A stretch of 64,000 nucleotides of DNA from DATEDA01 sp963789885 (GCA_963789885.1 CAWBNB010000014.1:158208-222207); one strand, 5' to 3'. Positions 34,949 through 44,405 are shown, counted from the stretch's first letter. Notes: generated by a model from the letters alone, not told the origin. Translations and numbers: made by a program.

Positions 34949-36472
34949 AGTACCGCGACCTCCGCGACTTCGTCGCTCAGCTCGAGCGGATGGGCGAGCT
35001 GAAGCGCATCGCGGCGGAGATCGACCCCCGGCTCGAAATGACCGAGATCTGCGACCGCGTACTGAAGGCGGGCGGGCCGGCGGTGCTCTTCGAGCGCCCG
35101 AAGGGACACGCGATCCCGGTGCTCGGCAATCTCTTCGGCACCGCGAAGCGCGTCGCGCTCGGCATGGGCGCGGACTCGGTGGCAGCGCTCCGCGACGTCG
35201 GCACGCTGCTCGCGTTCCTCAAGGAGCCCGAGCCGCCGCAGGGGTTCCGCGACGTGATCGAGCGCTGGATCCCGATCGGCCGCGAGGTGCTGCACATGGC
35301 GCCGAAAACGCTCTCGACCGCGCCCTGTCAGGAGATCGTCTGGGAGGGGGCCGGCGTCGACCTCGGCCGGCTGCCGATCCAGACCTGCTGGCCGGAGGAC
35401 GCGGGTCCGCTGATCACCTGGGGGCTCGTGGTCACGCGCGGGCCGCACAAGAAGCGCCAGAACCTCGGCATCTACCGCCAGCAGGTGATCGCGCGCGACA
35501 AGGTCATCATGCGCTGGCTTGCGCACCGCGGCGGCGCGCTCGACTTCCGCGATCACTGCGAGGCCAATCCGGGCACGCCGTTCCCGGTGGCGGTCGCGCT
35601 CGGCGCCGATCCGGCGACGATCCTCGGCGCGGTCACGCCGGTGCCCGACACGCTGTCCGAGTACCAGTTCGCCGGGCTGCTGCGCGGCGCGCGGACAGAG
35701 GTCGTGAAGTGCATCGGCTCGGACCTCGAGGTGCCGGCGTCGGCGGAGATCGTGCTCGAGGGCGCGATCCGCCCGGGCGAAACGGCGCTCGAGGGCCGCG
35801 ACGGCGCGGACGCGCCGCCGCGTCCGCGGCCAGGTCACGAAATGGCCCTCGAAGGGCCGTTTGGCGATCACACCGGCTACTACAACGAGCGCGAGTGGTT
35901 TCCTGTTTTCTCGATCGAGCGGATCACGATGCGCCGCGACCCGATCTACCACTCCACCTACACCGGCAAGCCGCCCGACGAGCCCGCCGTCCTCGGCGTG
36001 GCGCTGAACGAGGTGTTCGTCCCGATCCTGCGGAAGCAGTTTCCGGAGATCACCGACTTCTACCTGCCCCCGGAGGGCTGCTCGTACCGGCTGGCGGTGG
36101 CGAGCATGAAGAAGCAGTACCCCGGGCACGCGAAGCGCGTGATGTTCGGCATCTGGAGCTTCCTGCGGCAGTTCATGTACACGAAGATCGTCGTGGTCGT
36201 GGACGACGACGTCGAACGTCCGCGACTGGAAGGAAGTGATCTGGGCGCTGACGACGCGGGTCGACGCGGCACGCGACGTCACGATCGTCGACAATACGCC
36301 GATCGACTATCTCGATTTCGCGAGCCCGGTGTCGGGACTCGGATCGAAGATGGGCATCGACGCGACGAACAAGTGGCCGGGCGAGACCGCGCGCGCGTGG
36401 GGCCGGCCGATCGCGATGGACGCGGCGGTGAAGAAGCGCGTCGACGAGTTGTGGGGAGGTCTCGGATTGTGA
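34945..36472 (+). CDS. ubiD: UbiD family decarboxylase (one +1 frameshift near the C-terminus)
   Basis: 4-hydroxy-3-polyprenylbenzoate decarboxylase using prenylated FMN, about 508 aa when joined. KYRDLRDFVAQLERMGELKR start, NLGIYRQQVI (about residue 172) and EGPFGDHTGYYN (about 305) carry the cofactor/Mn site and active-site Glu segments. At 36214 one surplus base breaks the frame after VVVDDDV; the next frame resumes NVRDWKEVIWALTTRVD and runs to MGIDATNKWPGET and TGA, the expected UbiD tail. Read straight through, the last ~85 residues would be wrong. No ubiX in the window. Confidence 0.9.
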
Positions 36473-36555
36473 GCAGGTCGTTGTGAGGTGCGGCTCCCGC
36501 CGCGCCCCGGGGCACGCCGTGACATGAGGTGACAATCCAAACGGGAGAATCGAGA

Positions 36556-36894
36556 ATGGCCGAAGCCGACGAGAAGAAAGGGAAGGAGCTGGCGCTGCTC
36601 GTGTACGTTCTGCAGGCGGTCGGGTTCGTCATCGGCCTCACCTGGATCGTGGGCGTGATCATCAACTACGTGAAGCGCGACGACGTCCGCGGCACCTGGA
36701 TCGAGTCGCACTTCGACTGGCAGATCAAGACGTTCTGGATCGGGCTCGCGGGCTGGATCGTGGGGGTGATCACCGTGTGGATCCTGATCGGCTGGCTGAT
36801 CCTCCTCGCCGTGACGGTCTGGGGCATCTACCGCGTGGTGAAGGGCTGGCTCGCGCTGAGCGACGGCAAGCCGGCCGGCACCGGGCTCGTCTAG
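36556..36894 (+). CDS. DUF4870-like small membrane protein (tandem copy 1)
   Basis: 112 aa with about three TM helices (20-42, 65-85, 88-100). It shares INYVKR-D-RGTW-ESH-WQI-TFW with the next gene, so the pair is a tandem duplication. Start MAEADEKKGKE follows a gggagaa RBS. DUF4870-type proteins are small membrane proteins of unknown role. The two copies are 12 bp apart. Confidence 0.8.
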   Translation: MAEADEKKGKELALLVYVLQAVGFVIGLTWIVGVIINYVKRDDVRGTWIESHFDWQIKTFWIGLAGWIVGVITVWILIGWLILLAVTVWGIYRVVKGWLALSDGKPAGTGLV

Positions 36895-36906
36895 CCGGGC
36901 GTCGCG

Positions 36907-37311
36907 ATGGCCGCCCCGCAGAGTCCGGCCGGCGTCGAGCCGCTGCCGTCGGTAGTGACGGTGGCGCACATCGTCTACGCGCTCCACACGTTCGCGATCG
37001 TCGTCGGCATCGCCGGCAGCGCCACCGTCATCGGCAGCTTCATCGGCAGCGTCCCGTCGATCGTCGCGGTGATCCTCAACTACGTGAAGCGCGGCGACGC
37101 GCGCGGCACCTGGGCCGAGTCGCACTACCGGTGGCAGATCCGCACGTTCTGGTTCGCGGTGCTGTGGTTCGGGATCGCGTGGCTCATGATCATCACGATC
37201 CTCGGGGCCGTCATCGGCGTCCCGATCCTGATCGTGCTGACGCTGTGGCTGATCTATCGCATCGCGCGGGGCTGGCTCCGCCTGCGCGACAAGCAGCCGA
37301 TGTACGTCTAG
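36907..37311 (+). CDS. DUF4870-like small membrane protein (tandem copy 2)
   Basis: 134-aa paralogue of the preceding gene, with a longer polar N-terminus (residues 1-18) and the same core NYVKRGDARGTWAESHYRWQIRTFW in the middle. About three to four TM helices. Convergent with the next gene, stops 6 bp apart. Probably forms a hetero-oligomer with copy 1; function unknown. Confidence 0.8.
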   Translation: MAAPQSPAGVEPLPSVVTVAHIVYALHTFAIVVGIAGSATVIGSFIGSVPSIVAVILNYVKRGDARGTWAESHYRWQIRTFWFAVLWFGIAWLMIITILGAVIGVPILIVLTLWLIYRIARGWLRLRDKQPMYV

Positions 37312-37317
37312 CCCGGT

Positions 37318-37869
37318 CTAGGGGCTGAGCAGCACCACCGCGCGCGGCAGCCCGAGGCGCGATGCGCGGAAGTCGATCTCGAACGCGATCGTGAGCGCTT
37401 CGCCCTCGCGCACGTAGGCGCGCACGAAGTGCGCGGGATCGGGATCGTCGCGCAGTTGCACGCCGGCCACGAATACCCGCCGGTCGTCGCGCGCCTCGCG
37501 CGGGGCGCCGCTCGCGACCGCGCCCGCCGCCGTGCCCTCGGTCACGCGCCGCAGGCGCGGCCGCGACGGGTCCGATCCGACGTCGATCTCGAACACCCTG
37601 CCGTCGGTTGCGCGCGCGGCGCGCAGGGCGCGGCCGTCGCGGGTCGGACCGAACGAAGCGAGCTCGCCCCGCCCCCCGACCGATAGCGTGTGCACGACCT
37701 TCCCATAGCGGTCCGATCGGCGCGTGACATCGACCGTCACGAGCTTATCGGCGCCGTCGCCCTGGCCGTCGACGCCGGCCGTCCAGACGTACAGATGCTG
37801 CTGCGCGGCCGCAGCGTTGCAGGCGAGCGCGGCAGCGAGCGCCGCTGCGGCGAACCCGGCTCGAAACAC
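37318..37869 (-). CDS. Secreted SBP56-like beta-propeller fragment protein
   Basis: 183 aa. GTG start after a gggaggggag RBS; signal peptide FRAGFAAAALAAALACNAAAAQ. The mature N-terminus LYVWTAGVDGQGDGADKLVTVDV plus DRYGKVVHTLSVGG resembles the first blades of selenium-binding protein SBP56/lactonase propellers. The C-terminal LTIAFEIDFRASRLGLPRAV resembles the tail of the same family, but the central blades are missing. Most likely a reduced secreted relative or internal-deletion product. Enzymatic function (methanethiol oxidase in true SBP56) is unlikely. Confidence 0.6.
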   Translation of the reverse strand: MFRAGFAAAALAAALACNAAAAQQHLYVWTAGVDGQGDGADKLVTVDVTRRSDRYGKVVHTLSVGGRGELASFGPTRDGRALRAARATDGRVFEIDVGSDPSRPRLRRVTEGTAAGAVASGAPREARDDRRVFVAGVQLRDDPDPAHFVRAYVREGEALTIAFEIDFRASRLGLPRAVVLLSP

Positions 37870-38007
37870 GGCTTCTCCCCTCCCAACCCTCCAACCCGAA
37901 GTGTGCGCTATGCGCAATAATTGGCGTCGCGGCCGTGCCCCGGCACGGGAAACTCCCCGCTCCGGCACAGGGGCTGCTTGATCCGTCCTGTTACCATCCA
38001 CCGTCCG

Positions 38008-38709
38008 ATGATCGACCGACGGCACATTTCGCTTCGCACCCTGGGCCAGGCAGCGGCCCTCGCGGCGCTCATCCTGGCCGCGGCGCCCGCGTGCGCCGAC
38101 GTCTACTCGTTCGTCGAGGAGGACGGCACCGTCCGCTTCTCCAACCAGCCCGACGATCCGCGCTACAAGCTCTACCTGCGCGAGCCGGCCGAATACAAGC
38201 TGCGGGACACGAAGGAGTTCCGCAACCTCCGCAACCCCGGGGACTTTCGCCTGCGGGCGCCGTGGGGAAAGCGGCCCGACCTGCTGGAGAATCCGGCGCT
38301 CGAAGGCAAGCCGTTCCAGGAGCACGTCATCGGGGCCGCGAAGGACACGCAGCTCGACCCCGCGCTGATCCACGCCGTGATCACCGCCGAGTCGAACTAC
38401 AACCCGAACGCCGTGAGCGAGAAGGGCGCCGTCGGCCTGATGCAGCTCATGCCCGACACCGCGCGCCGCTACGGGGTGAAGGGCAAGGAGATCAAGCAAC
38501 CGGAGAAGAACATCAAGGCCGGCGCGCAGTACCTCGCCGACCTCATCCGGATGTTCGACGGCGACCTCAAGCTCGCGCTCGCGGGCTACAACGCCGGCGA
38601 GAACGTCGTCCTCCGCTACGGCCGCAAGGTTCCGCCCTACGCCGAGACGCAGGCCTACGTGCCGCGCGTGCTCCGCGTCTACGACCAGCTCCGCCTGCCC
38701 GGCACCTGA
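38008..38709 (+). CDS. Periplasmic lytic transglycosylase with DUF4124 domain
   Basis: 233 aa. Signal peptide to about residue 32 (ACADVYS), then a DUF4124 module (VYSFVEEDGTVRFSNQP), then an SLT goose-lysozyme-like domain from about residue 110: HAVITAESNYNPNAVSEKGAVGLMQLMPDTA, with the catalytic Glu in TAESNYN, and AYNAGENVV. Cleaves the MurNAc-GlcNAc bond of peptidoglycan. The start MIDRRH avoids an upstream non-signal extension. Confidence 0.9.
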   Translation: MIDRRHISLRTLGQAAALAALILAAAPACADVYSFVEEDGTVRFSNQPDDPRYKLYLREPAEYKLRDTKEFRNLRNPGDFRLRAPWGKRPDLLENPALEGKPFQEHVIGAAKDTQLDPALIHAVITAESNYNPNAVSEKGAVGLMQLMPDTARRYGVKGKEIKQPEKNIKAGAQYLADLIRMFDGDLKLALAGYNAGENVVLRYGRKVPPYAETQAYVPRVLRVYDQLRLPGT

Positions 38710-38730
38710 TCGCCTGCTAGCCAAGCGGCA

Positions 38731-39741
38731 ATGAAGGTCCTCGTCACCGGCGGCGCCGGTTACATCGGCTCGCACACCTGCGTCGAGCTCCTTGCGGCCG
38801 GCCACGATGTCATCGTCGTCGACGACCTGTCGAACGCGAGCCCCGCGGTCATCGGGCGCATCGAACGCATCGCCGGCCGGCGCGTCGGGTTCGTGCACGC
38901 GCGCGTGCAGGACGAGGACAGCGTGCGCGCGGCCGTCCGCGCCGGGGTCGACGCCGCGATCCACTTCGCCGCGTTCAAGGCGGTGGGCGAATCGGTCGAG
39001 CAGCCGCTGCGCTACTACGAGAACAACCTCGCGAGCCTCGCGAGCCTGGTGCGCCTCGTCGGCGAAGCGGGCGCGAAGCACGTGGTCTTCAGCTCCTCGG
39101 CGACGGTCTACGGCGCGCCGGAGCGGGTGCCGATCCCCGAGTCGGCGCGGCTCGCGCCCGCGAGCCCCTACGGCTGGACGAAGCTCCTCGGCGAGCAGAT
39201 GCTGCGCGATCTCGCCGCCGCCGACCGGTCGTGGAAGCTCACGCTGCTCCGCTACTTCAACCCGGTCGGCGCGCACCCGAGCGGCCTGATCGGCGAGGAT
39301 CCGCGCGGAATCCCGAACAACCTCATGCCGTACGTCTCGCAGGTCGCGGTGGGGCGGCTGCCCGAGCTTCGCGTCTTCGGCGGCGACTACCCGACGCGCG
39401 ACGGCACGGGCGTCCGCGACTACCTGCACGTCGTCGACCTCGCCGTCGGCCACGTGCGTGCACTCGAGCGCGCCGGGGCGGGCGGGCTCCTCACCGCGAA
39501 CCTCGGCACCGGCCGCGGTTATAGCGTCCTCGAGGTCGTGACGGCGTTCGAGAGAGCGAGCGGCCGGCCGATCGCGTACCGGCTCGCGGCACGCCGGCCC
39601 GGCGACGTGGCCGAGGTGTACGCCGACGCATCGCTCGCTGCGCGCGCGCTCGGGTGGGTTGCGACGCGCGGCATCGACGAGATGTGCCGCGACGCCTGGA
39701 ACTGGCAGCGCCTGAATCCGGAGGGATACGGGGCGGGCTAG
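38731..39741 (+). CDS. galE: UDP-glucose 4-epimerase
   Basis: 336-aa extended SDR. GGAGYIGSH (about residues 7-15) binds NAD, SSSATVYG (about 120) carries the catalytic Ser, and SPYGWTK (about 147-153) is the YxxxK motif. RYFNPVGAHPSG and DGTGVRDYLHVVDLA are GalE-specific. Interconverts UDP-glucose and UDP-galactose for surface polysaccharide. Convergent with the protease operon (4-bp overlap). Confidence 0.95.
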   Translation: MKVLVTGGAGYIGSHTCVELLAAGHDVIVVDDLSNASPAVIGRIERIAGRRVGFVHARVQDEDSVRAAVRAGVDAAIHFAAFKAVGESVEQPLRYYENNLASLASLVRLVGEAGAKHVVFSSSATVYGAPERVPIPESARLAPASPYGWTKLLGEQMLRDLAAADRSWKLTLLRYFNPVGAHPSGLIGEDPRGIPNNLMPYVSQVAVGRLPELRVFGGDYPTRDGTGVRDYLHVVDLAVGHVRALERAGAGGLLTANLGTGRGYSVLEVVTAFERASGRPIAYRLAARRPGDVAEVYADASLAARALGWVATRGIDEMCRDAWNWQRLNPEGYGAG

Positions 39742-40001
39742 GCCGCCCGCTTCGATCGCAGCTGCGGCCGCGGGTTCGGCAGCTTCACCGTTCGCTCCGC
39801 GCTCATCACCCAGTCGGGAAGCGTCCCGGCGAGCGCTTCGACTGCCTGCTTCGGTCCCGCGACGAGGAGCATCCGCGGGCTGGAGTCGTCCAGCACCTTC
39901 ACGGCATCGGACGCCTTCACGCGCGCCACCGCGTTGGCGGGTTTCGCGCCCTTGCCGCAATAGCGGAGGATGAATTTCTTCGACATCGACGCGGCCATCA
40001 T
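39738..40001 (-). CDS. Small I9-inhibitor-like protein coupled to the S8 protease
   Basis: 87 aa. KKFILRYCGKGAKPANAVARVKASDAVKVLDDSSPRMLLVAG and the later ALAGTLPDWVMSAERTVKLP predict a beta-alpha-beta-beta-alpha-beta ferredoxin-like fold like peptidase-inhibitor I9/subtilisin propeptides, with a basic tail. The ATG overlaps the protease stop (ATGA), so synthesis is coupled. A separately encoded inhibitor or folding chaperone for the protease is the natural hypothesis. The fold assignment is inferred from pattern only. Confidence 0.68.
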   Translation of the reverse strand: MMAASMSKKFILRYCGKGAKPANAVARVKASDAVKVLDDSSPRMLLVAGPKQAVEALAGTLPDWVMSAERTVKLPNPRPQLRSKRAA

Positions 40002-41482
40002 AGCATCCCGCGACCCTCGAACTTCGCTCCGAAGCCGAGCGCGCGCGCCGCGGCGAACGCGAGCCGGGCCATCTCGTCCGAGCGCGCCTGGCTCCGCACC
40101 ATGCGCAGCGCAAGCCGCTCGCGCGCGAGCAGCGCCGCCGCCGCGCCGGTGACCGCGGGACACGCCATCGAGGTCCCGTCCCACGCCGCGTACCCGCCGG
40201 GCACCGTCGACACGATCGCGACGCCCGGCGCGGTGAGGTCGATCTCGGGACCGACGTTCGAGAACGCGGCAATGAAGTTTGCCTGGTCCCTGCCGTAGGG
40301 CGCCATGATTTCCCCCGCGTGCGTCGAATCGGCCGGAAAGGTGCCTTTGCGGCCCATCGCGCTCACTGCGATTGCGGGCTGTTCCGCGCCGGGATAGCTC
40401 ACCGCGCCGCGCCCGTCGTTGCCCGCCGCGCAGATCACGAGCGTGCCTTGCGCGCGCGCATCGACGATCGCCGAGCGCGTCGCTTCGTCCTGATCCGGCC
40501 CGCCGAGGCTCATGTTCACGAGATCGCAGCCGTCCGCGACCGCGCGGTCGAGCGCTTTGAGGATCGCGTAGTTCGACGCGCCATCGGCGCCCTTGCCGAA
40601 CACGCGGTAGCTCCGCAGGTGCACGCCCGGCGCGAGCCCGCGCACGCCGCGTCCGTTGGTCCCGCGCGCCGCCACTATCCCGGCGACGTGCGTGCCGTGC
40701 CCCGCGCCGTTGTCGCGCCAGTCGCCTTCCCTCTCGCCCTGCACGGTGTTCGCGCCGCCCTCCACGTCGAGATCGGGGTGATCCCCGACGCCGGTGTCGA
40801 TGATGCCCACGCTTACCGCCCGCCCCATTGCAAGCGGGGTGAAGCCGTAGAAGTGGCGCAGCGCGTCGGGCGCGCCGAGGTCGAGCGGCCGCAACGCGAT
40901 TTCCATTTCCGCCTTTACCGCGACGTTCCGGTCGAGCGCGCCCCAGAAGCCGAGCGCCGGAAACACATATAGCCGCTCGACCTTCCGTGCCGTCGCCCGC
41001 AGGCGGAGCCGGACCTTGCCGGCGGCATCGGTGCGACCCTGTCCGCCCTCGCGCGCGTCGTAATCGGTGAACGCAACGACGTCGGCGGCTGCGACCGGCT
41101 TGCCGTCGGCGCGCGACACGACCCGCAGCGTCACGGTCACCGTCCGCCGCACGGCGGTGGCCGTCACCGAACGCACCTGCGGCCGCGGCGCCCGCGCGGG
41201 ACGGAAGAACACTTCAGGCACGACGCGTACGCCCGGCTGCGCGGCGCGGAGCTTCATCACGTCCGCGGGCCGCATTTCCACCAGCTTGGCGCCGTCCTCG
41301 TGCACCGAGTCGAGGATCTTCACGGCTGCGCCCTCGACCGTCCGCCTGGCGAGCGTGCGGGGCCGGACGAGCGAGGCGAGAAAGTGTTCGAGCGGCAACG
41401 TGCGGCGCGCGAGGCGGACGCCGGACGAGGCGAGGCGGACGCCGAGCGGCGGGAGGATGATGAAGCGTCGGGTCGAGATCAT
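39998..41482 (-). CDS. S8 (subtilisin) family serine protease
   Basis: 494 aa, no signal peptide. Residues about 53-95 look like an I9 propeptide (AVKILDSVHEDGAKLVEMRP...PGVRVVPEV). About 105-200 form a carboxypeptidase-regulatory/Ig-like beta domain. The S8 catalytic domain spans 220-455: D229 (VGIIDTGV), H262 (GHGTHVAGI), oxyanion N355 (AAGND) and S438 (GTSMACP). All catalytic residues are intact. The apparent lack of export suggests cytosolic action or non-classical export. In an operon with two small ORFs and an EpsD-like lipoprotein. Confidence 0.92.
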   Translation of the reverse strand: MISTRRFIILPPLGVRLASSGVRLARRTLPLEHFLASLVRPRTLARRTVEGAAVKILDSVHEDGAKLVEMRPADVMKLRAAQPGVRVVPEVFFRPARAPRPQVRSVTATAVRRTVTVTLRVVSRADGKPVAAADVVAFTDYDAREGGQGRTDAAGKVRLRLRATARKVERLYVFPALGFWGALDRNVAVKAEMEIALRPLDLGAPDALRHFYGFTPLAMGRAVSVGIIDTGVGDHPDLDVEGGANTVQGEREGDWRDNGAGHGTHVAGIVAARGTNGRGVRGLAPGVHLRSYRVFGKGADGASNYAILKALDRAVADGCDLVNMSLGGPDQDEATRSAIVDARAQGTLVICAAGNDGRGAVSYPGAEQPAIAVSAMGRKGTFPADSTHAGEIMAPYGRDQANFIAAFSNVGPEIDLTAPGVAIVSTVPGGYAAWDGTSMACPAVTGAAAALLARERLALRMVRSQARSDEMARLAFAAARALGFGAKFEGRGML

Positions 41483-41491
41483 GGCGACCGG

Positions 41492-41760
41492 CTACGGCAT
41501 GGAGCGATCGGACGCCGCGCGGGCCGCGTGTTCCCGCATGAGTTGGCGGCCGAACTTCACCACGAACACGGCATTCGTGGTCAGATACCACGGCCGATGC
41601 GGCCGCATGAACACTCGGTGCAGCGATTCCAGCCCGAGCGCCTGCAGCCACCCCGAAGCTCGCTGTAGACGGTCCTAGTGAAAATCGAAGGCGCCGCAAC
41701 GCCGGCACCGAGCACGGGGAGCGCGGCCAGCACCCGGAGAAATCGCGAGACCCGGGCCAT
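41492..41760 (-). CDS. Possible small membrane-anchored protein upstream of the protease (frameshifted)
   Basis: An ATG 4 bp after the EpsD stop starts MARVSRFLRVLAALPVLGAG, a plausible membrane anchor. After YSELRG the sensible reading moves to another frame (WLQALGLESLHRVFMRP, then PWYLTTNAVFVVKFGRQLMREHAA) that stops 9 bp before the protease ATG. One base missing in the C-run at 41651-41654 would join them into 89 aa. Tight spacing on both sides supports a real gene, but the product is unrecognised and the frame is uncertain. Confidence 0.4.
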
Positions 41761-41764
41761 GGGA

Positions 41765-42711
41765 TCACCGCAAGCCCGCAACGCCCTTGTCGATGGCGCT
41801 CTTCTCGGCCGCGGGGGCAGCCTTCGGCGCCTCCTGTGTCGCGGCAGCCTTCGCCGCGTCGCCGCCTTCGGCGAAACTCCCGACGTACTCGATCTTCGCG
41901 GCTTCCCGCAGCTGCTTCACCTCGTTTCGCGTCAGCTCGAGCCGCCTCTGGTTGGCGAGGAACTGTTCGATGAATGGTGTCGCCTGCTTCTCGTCGAGCG
42001 GCTGCTTCTCGGTGGCGGCGACCTGAATCAGCAGAAACCCCTGCTGGGTCGGCATCAGCATCGCCTGACCGTTCTGGAGCTGGGCGAGCCTGGGGAGGAT
42101 CTCCAGCGGCAGCTGCTCGGCCGCCTTCGCGGTCGAGTTAGCGTTGAACGGAACGTTCTTCGACTTCAACCAGGCGACGACGTCGTTCAGCGACTTTGCC
42201 TTCCTGATCTCCTCTTCGAGCGCCTGCGCGGACAGCTCCGCGCGTTGGGGAATCGCGAGTTCCTGGAGGCGGTAGATCTTGCGCTCGGCGAAGAGCTCCG
42301 GCCGCGAGTCGTAGAACTTCTTCACCTCGTCCGCGCTCGGCTTGTGGGACTGCTGGGCGAGCTGGTCGAGATAGGCCTGCGACAGGATCTGGCGCTTGGA
42401 GGCCTCGATCGCCTGCATGACGCGCGGGTCGCGGTCGAGCTTCTTCTCGACCGCCTTCTGGACGAGGAGCTCCTGGTCGACCATGCGCTCGAGTACCTGC
42501 TTGGCGGCCGCCTTCTGCTGCGCCTCGGTGAGATTGCGGAACTGCGCCATCGCGTTGTTGAGCTGGTGAACGGTGATCTCCTCCTTGTTCACCCTGCCGC
42601 GACCTGGGTGGCGGGTTTCTTGCCGTCATCGCGACCGCACCCGGTCAGGCCGGCGGCAAGCAGCGTCGCGATCAGGGCGGGCGCGAAGCGGCGCGCGCGG
42701 GGTCGAGTCAT
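41765..42711 (-). CDS. EpsD-family peptidyl-prolyl isomerase lipoprotein (frameshift after the signal)
   Basis: MTRPRARRFAPALIATLLAAGLTGCG gives a lipoprotein signal with lipobox L-T-G-C, ending KKPATQVAAG at a TGA. The following frame starts on an overlapping GTG (VNKEEITVHQLNNAMAQF) and is a 275-aa SurA/parvulin-like chaperone with a helical N-lobe (LVQKAVEKKLDRDPRVMQAIEASK) and a degenerate PPIase lobe. EpsD homologues are single proteins, so one base is probably missing near 42593. Alternatively a separate signal ORF is translationally coupled. It would act at the periplasmic face on exported polypeptides. Confidence 0.78.
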
Positions 42712-42971
42712 GCCAGCTCTGGTACTGCCGCCGGGCGACGGCGCTGGCTGGAGTACTCGGGCGGCGGAGCGGCGTCCGGTCGACATCCTGGGCGGGCGGG
42801 GGGAGAGGATCGTAGTCCTCGAACCTATCCCGATACGCCCAGCGACGCAAGCGGTCCTCCTGCGCTGCCGCAGGATCGCGCGGCCCCGAGCGAGTCGCGC
42901 GGATCGGCTTGCACGCATCTGCGAGAAGCGCGTTCATGCCCGGGCACTGCGCCTGCAGACGATGCAAGCGC

Positions 42972-44405
42972 TTACCGGGCCACGTCGTGCACCCACTTCA
43001 GCAGTGCATCCTGCGCGGGCTGCGAAGCGTTCGCCGCCGGATGGTTGACGAACATGACGACCGCGTGGCGGCGGCCGTTGCGGTCGAGGACGTAGCCCGC
43101 GACGGCGCGGACGTCGTTGAGCGAGCCGGTCTTGACGTGGGCGTGGCCGGCGACTTCCTCCAGCCGCATGCGCTTGCGCATCGTGCCGTCGTACGCGACG
43201 AGCGGCATCGTCGCGACGAACTCCGGCATCACCGCGCTGTGATACGCGGCGATCAGGAGGCGCCCCATGCCCTCGGGGCTGATGCGGTCGGTGCGCGACA
43301 GGCCGGAGCCGTTCTCGATCACCAGATCGGGGAGGTCGAGCTTGCGCGCCTCGAGCCAGGCCTTCACCGCCCGCGCCGACCGGTCGTAGCGCCCCGGGAG
43401 CTTGAGCGTCTCGGCGGAGAGCGTCAGGAAGACCTGCCGCGCCATGACGTTGTTGCTGAACTTGTTCATGTCGCGCAGCACCTCCGCCGCGGCCGGCGAT
43501 TCGAACTGCGCGAACGGCTTCGCGCCCGCCGGCGCACGTCCGTCGCGCACGCCGCCCGCGAACGCGCCGCCGAGCTCCTGCCACAGCGACTTGAAGAGGC
43601 CGAGGACGTACTGGTCGTGCGGGAGCGGCGCGAGGTTCCACACGCGCTCGCCGCAGCTCGCCGGCATCGCGCCGGAGAAGCTCGCGCGCGCGCCCGCACC
43701 GCTCTGCTGCAGGTCGTACTTGAGACCGGCGCGCCAGTCGCCGCAGGGCCCGTCGCGGAGCGCGACGCTCGCGGCGACCTCGAGCTGCGCGAGCTTCGGT
43801 TCCGGCACGACGCTCACGGCCTGCGCCGCCGCGTTCGGCAGGAAGAAGAAGCGCACCGCCTTGAAGTTGACGAGCAGCGCGTCGGCGCCGACGTTGTACG
43901 GCCGCAGGCCCTCGCCGTCGAACCCGGCCGGATCGTGCTCGCCGGGGTCGAAGAAGCTGCGGTCGAGGACGAGGTCGCCGCGGATCTCGCGCAGGCCGCG
44001 CGCGCGCAAGGCCCGGAGGAAGAGCCAGAAGTTCTCGATCGTGAGCTTCGGGTCGCCGTAGCCCTTCAGCAGGAGATCGCCGTCGAGGACCTCGCCCTGC
44101 ATCCGGCCGAGGAGGTAGGCCTCGGTCTTCCACGTGTACGCGGGCCCGAGCAGATCGAGCGCAGCGAACGTCGTGACGAGCTTCATCGCCGACGCGGGGT
44201 TCATCGGCTTCGACGCGTTGAAGACCGCGGTGGGATGCGCCGCGTCGACCTGCTGGACGTAGAGACCGACCGCCGCCTGCGGCACGCCCGCGCGCGCAAG
44301 CGCTTGCGCGACCGGAGCGGGCAGCGCGTCGGCGCGCGCAGCGCCGGGTACGAGCACGGCGCCGGCGACGAGCGCGAAGGCGAGGGCGGGCGCGGCGCGG
44401 ATCAT
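42972..44405 (-). CDS. dacB: D-alanyl-D-alanine carboxypeptidase/endopeptidase (PBP4)
   Basis: 477-aa class C penicillin-binding protein. Signal peptide to about residue 26, SxxK in PASAMKL (about 66-72, catalytic Ser), SxN in KFSNNV (about 318) and KTG in HVKTGSLND (near 430). The inserted domain II/III between the SxxK and SxN motifs is present, as in E. coli DacB. It trims peptidoglycan stem peptides and cross-links in the periplasm. Starts at MIRAAPALAF; an in-frame ATG 24 bp upstream is less likely. Confidence 0.94.
   Translation of the reverse strand: MIRAAPALAFALVAGAVLVPGAARADALPAPVAQALARAGVPQAAVGLYVQQVDAAHPTAVFNASKPMNPASAMKLVTTFAALDLLGPAYTWKTEAYLLGRMQGEVLDGDLLLKGYGDPKLTIENFWLFLRALRARGLREIRGDLVLDRSFFDPGEHDPAGFDGEGLRPYNVGADALLVNFKAVRFFFLPNAAAQAVSVVPEPKLAQLEVAASVALRDGPCGDWRAGLKYDLQQSGAGARASFSGAMPASCGERVWNLAPLPHDQYVLGLFKSLWQELGGAFAGGVRDGRAPAGAKPFAQFESPAAAEVLRDMNKFSNNVMARQVFLTLSAETLKLPGRYDRSARAVKAWLEARKLDLPDLVIENGSGLSRTDRISPEGMGRLLIAAYHSAVMPEFVATMPLVAYDGTMRKRMRLEEVAGHAHVKTGSLNDVRAVAGYVLDRNGRRHAVVMFVNHPAANASQPAQDALLKWVHDVAR

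Noticed and set aside
21840..36230. Programmed +1 frameshifting as explanation for FdrA, DUF2877 and UbiD
   Set aside because: Sites share no slippery codon, stop-codon context or downstream structure, and homologues are unshifted. Assembly error or mutation is simpler.
37905..37925. TGCGC-TAT-GCGCA dyad upstream of the lytic transglycosylase
   Set aside because: Short GC-rich palindrome in a promoter region with no second copy seen and no adjacent regulator gene; not enough to call an operator.
37318..40272. 984-codon minus-strand frame across galE and the lytic transglycosylase
   Set aside because: Antisense shadow; only the 3' 183 codons carry a signal peptide, RBS and family-like sequence.
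42626..42967. Possible 113-codon gene in the gap before the EpsD-like gene
   Set aside because: Overlaps the lipoprotein signal frame, has no clear RBS and an Arg/Pro/Asp-rich sequence without recognisable pattern. The 260-bp gap (42712-42971) is otherwise without visible features.
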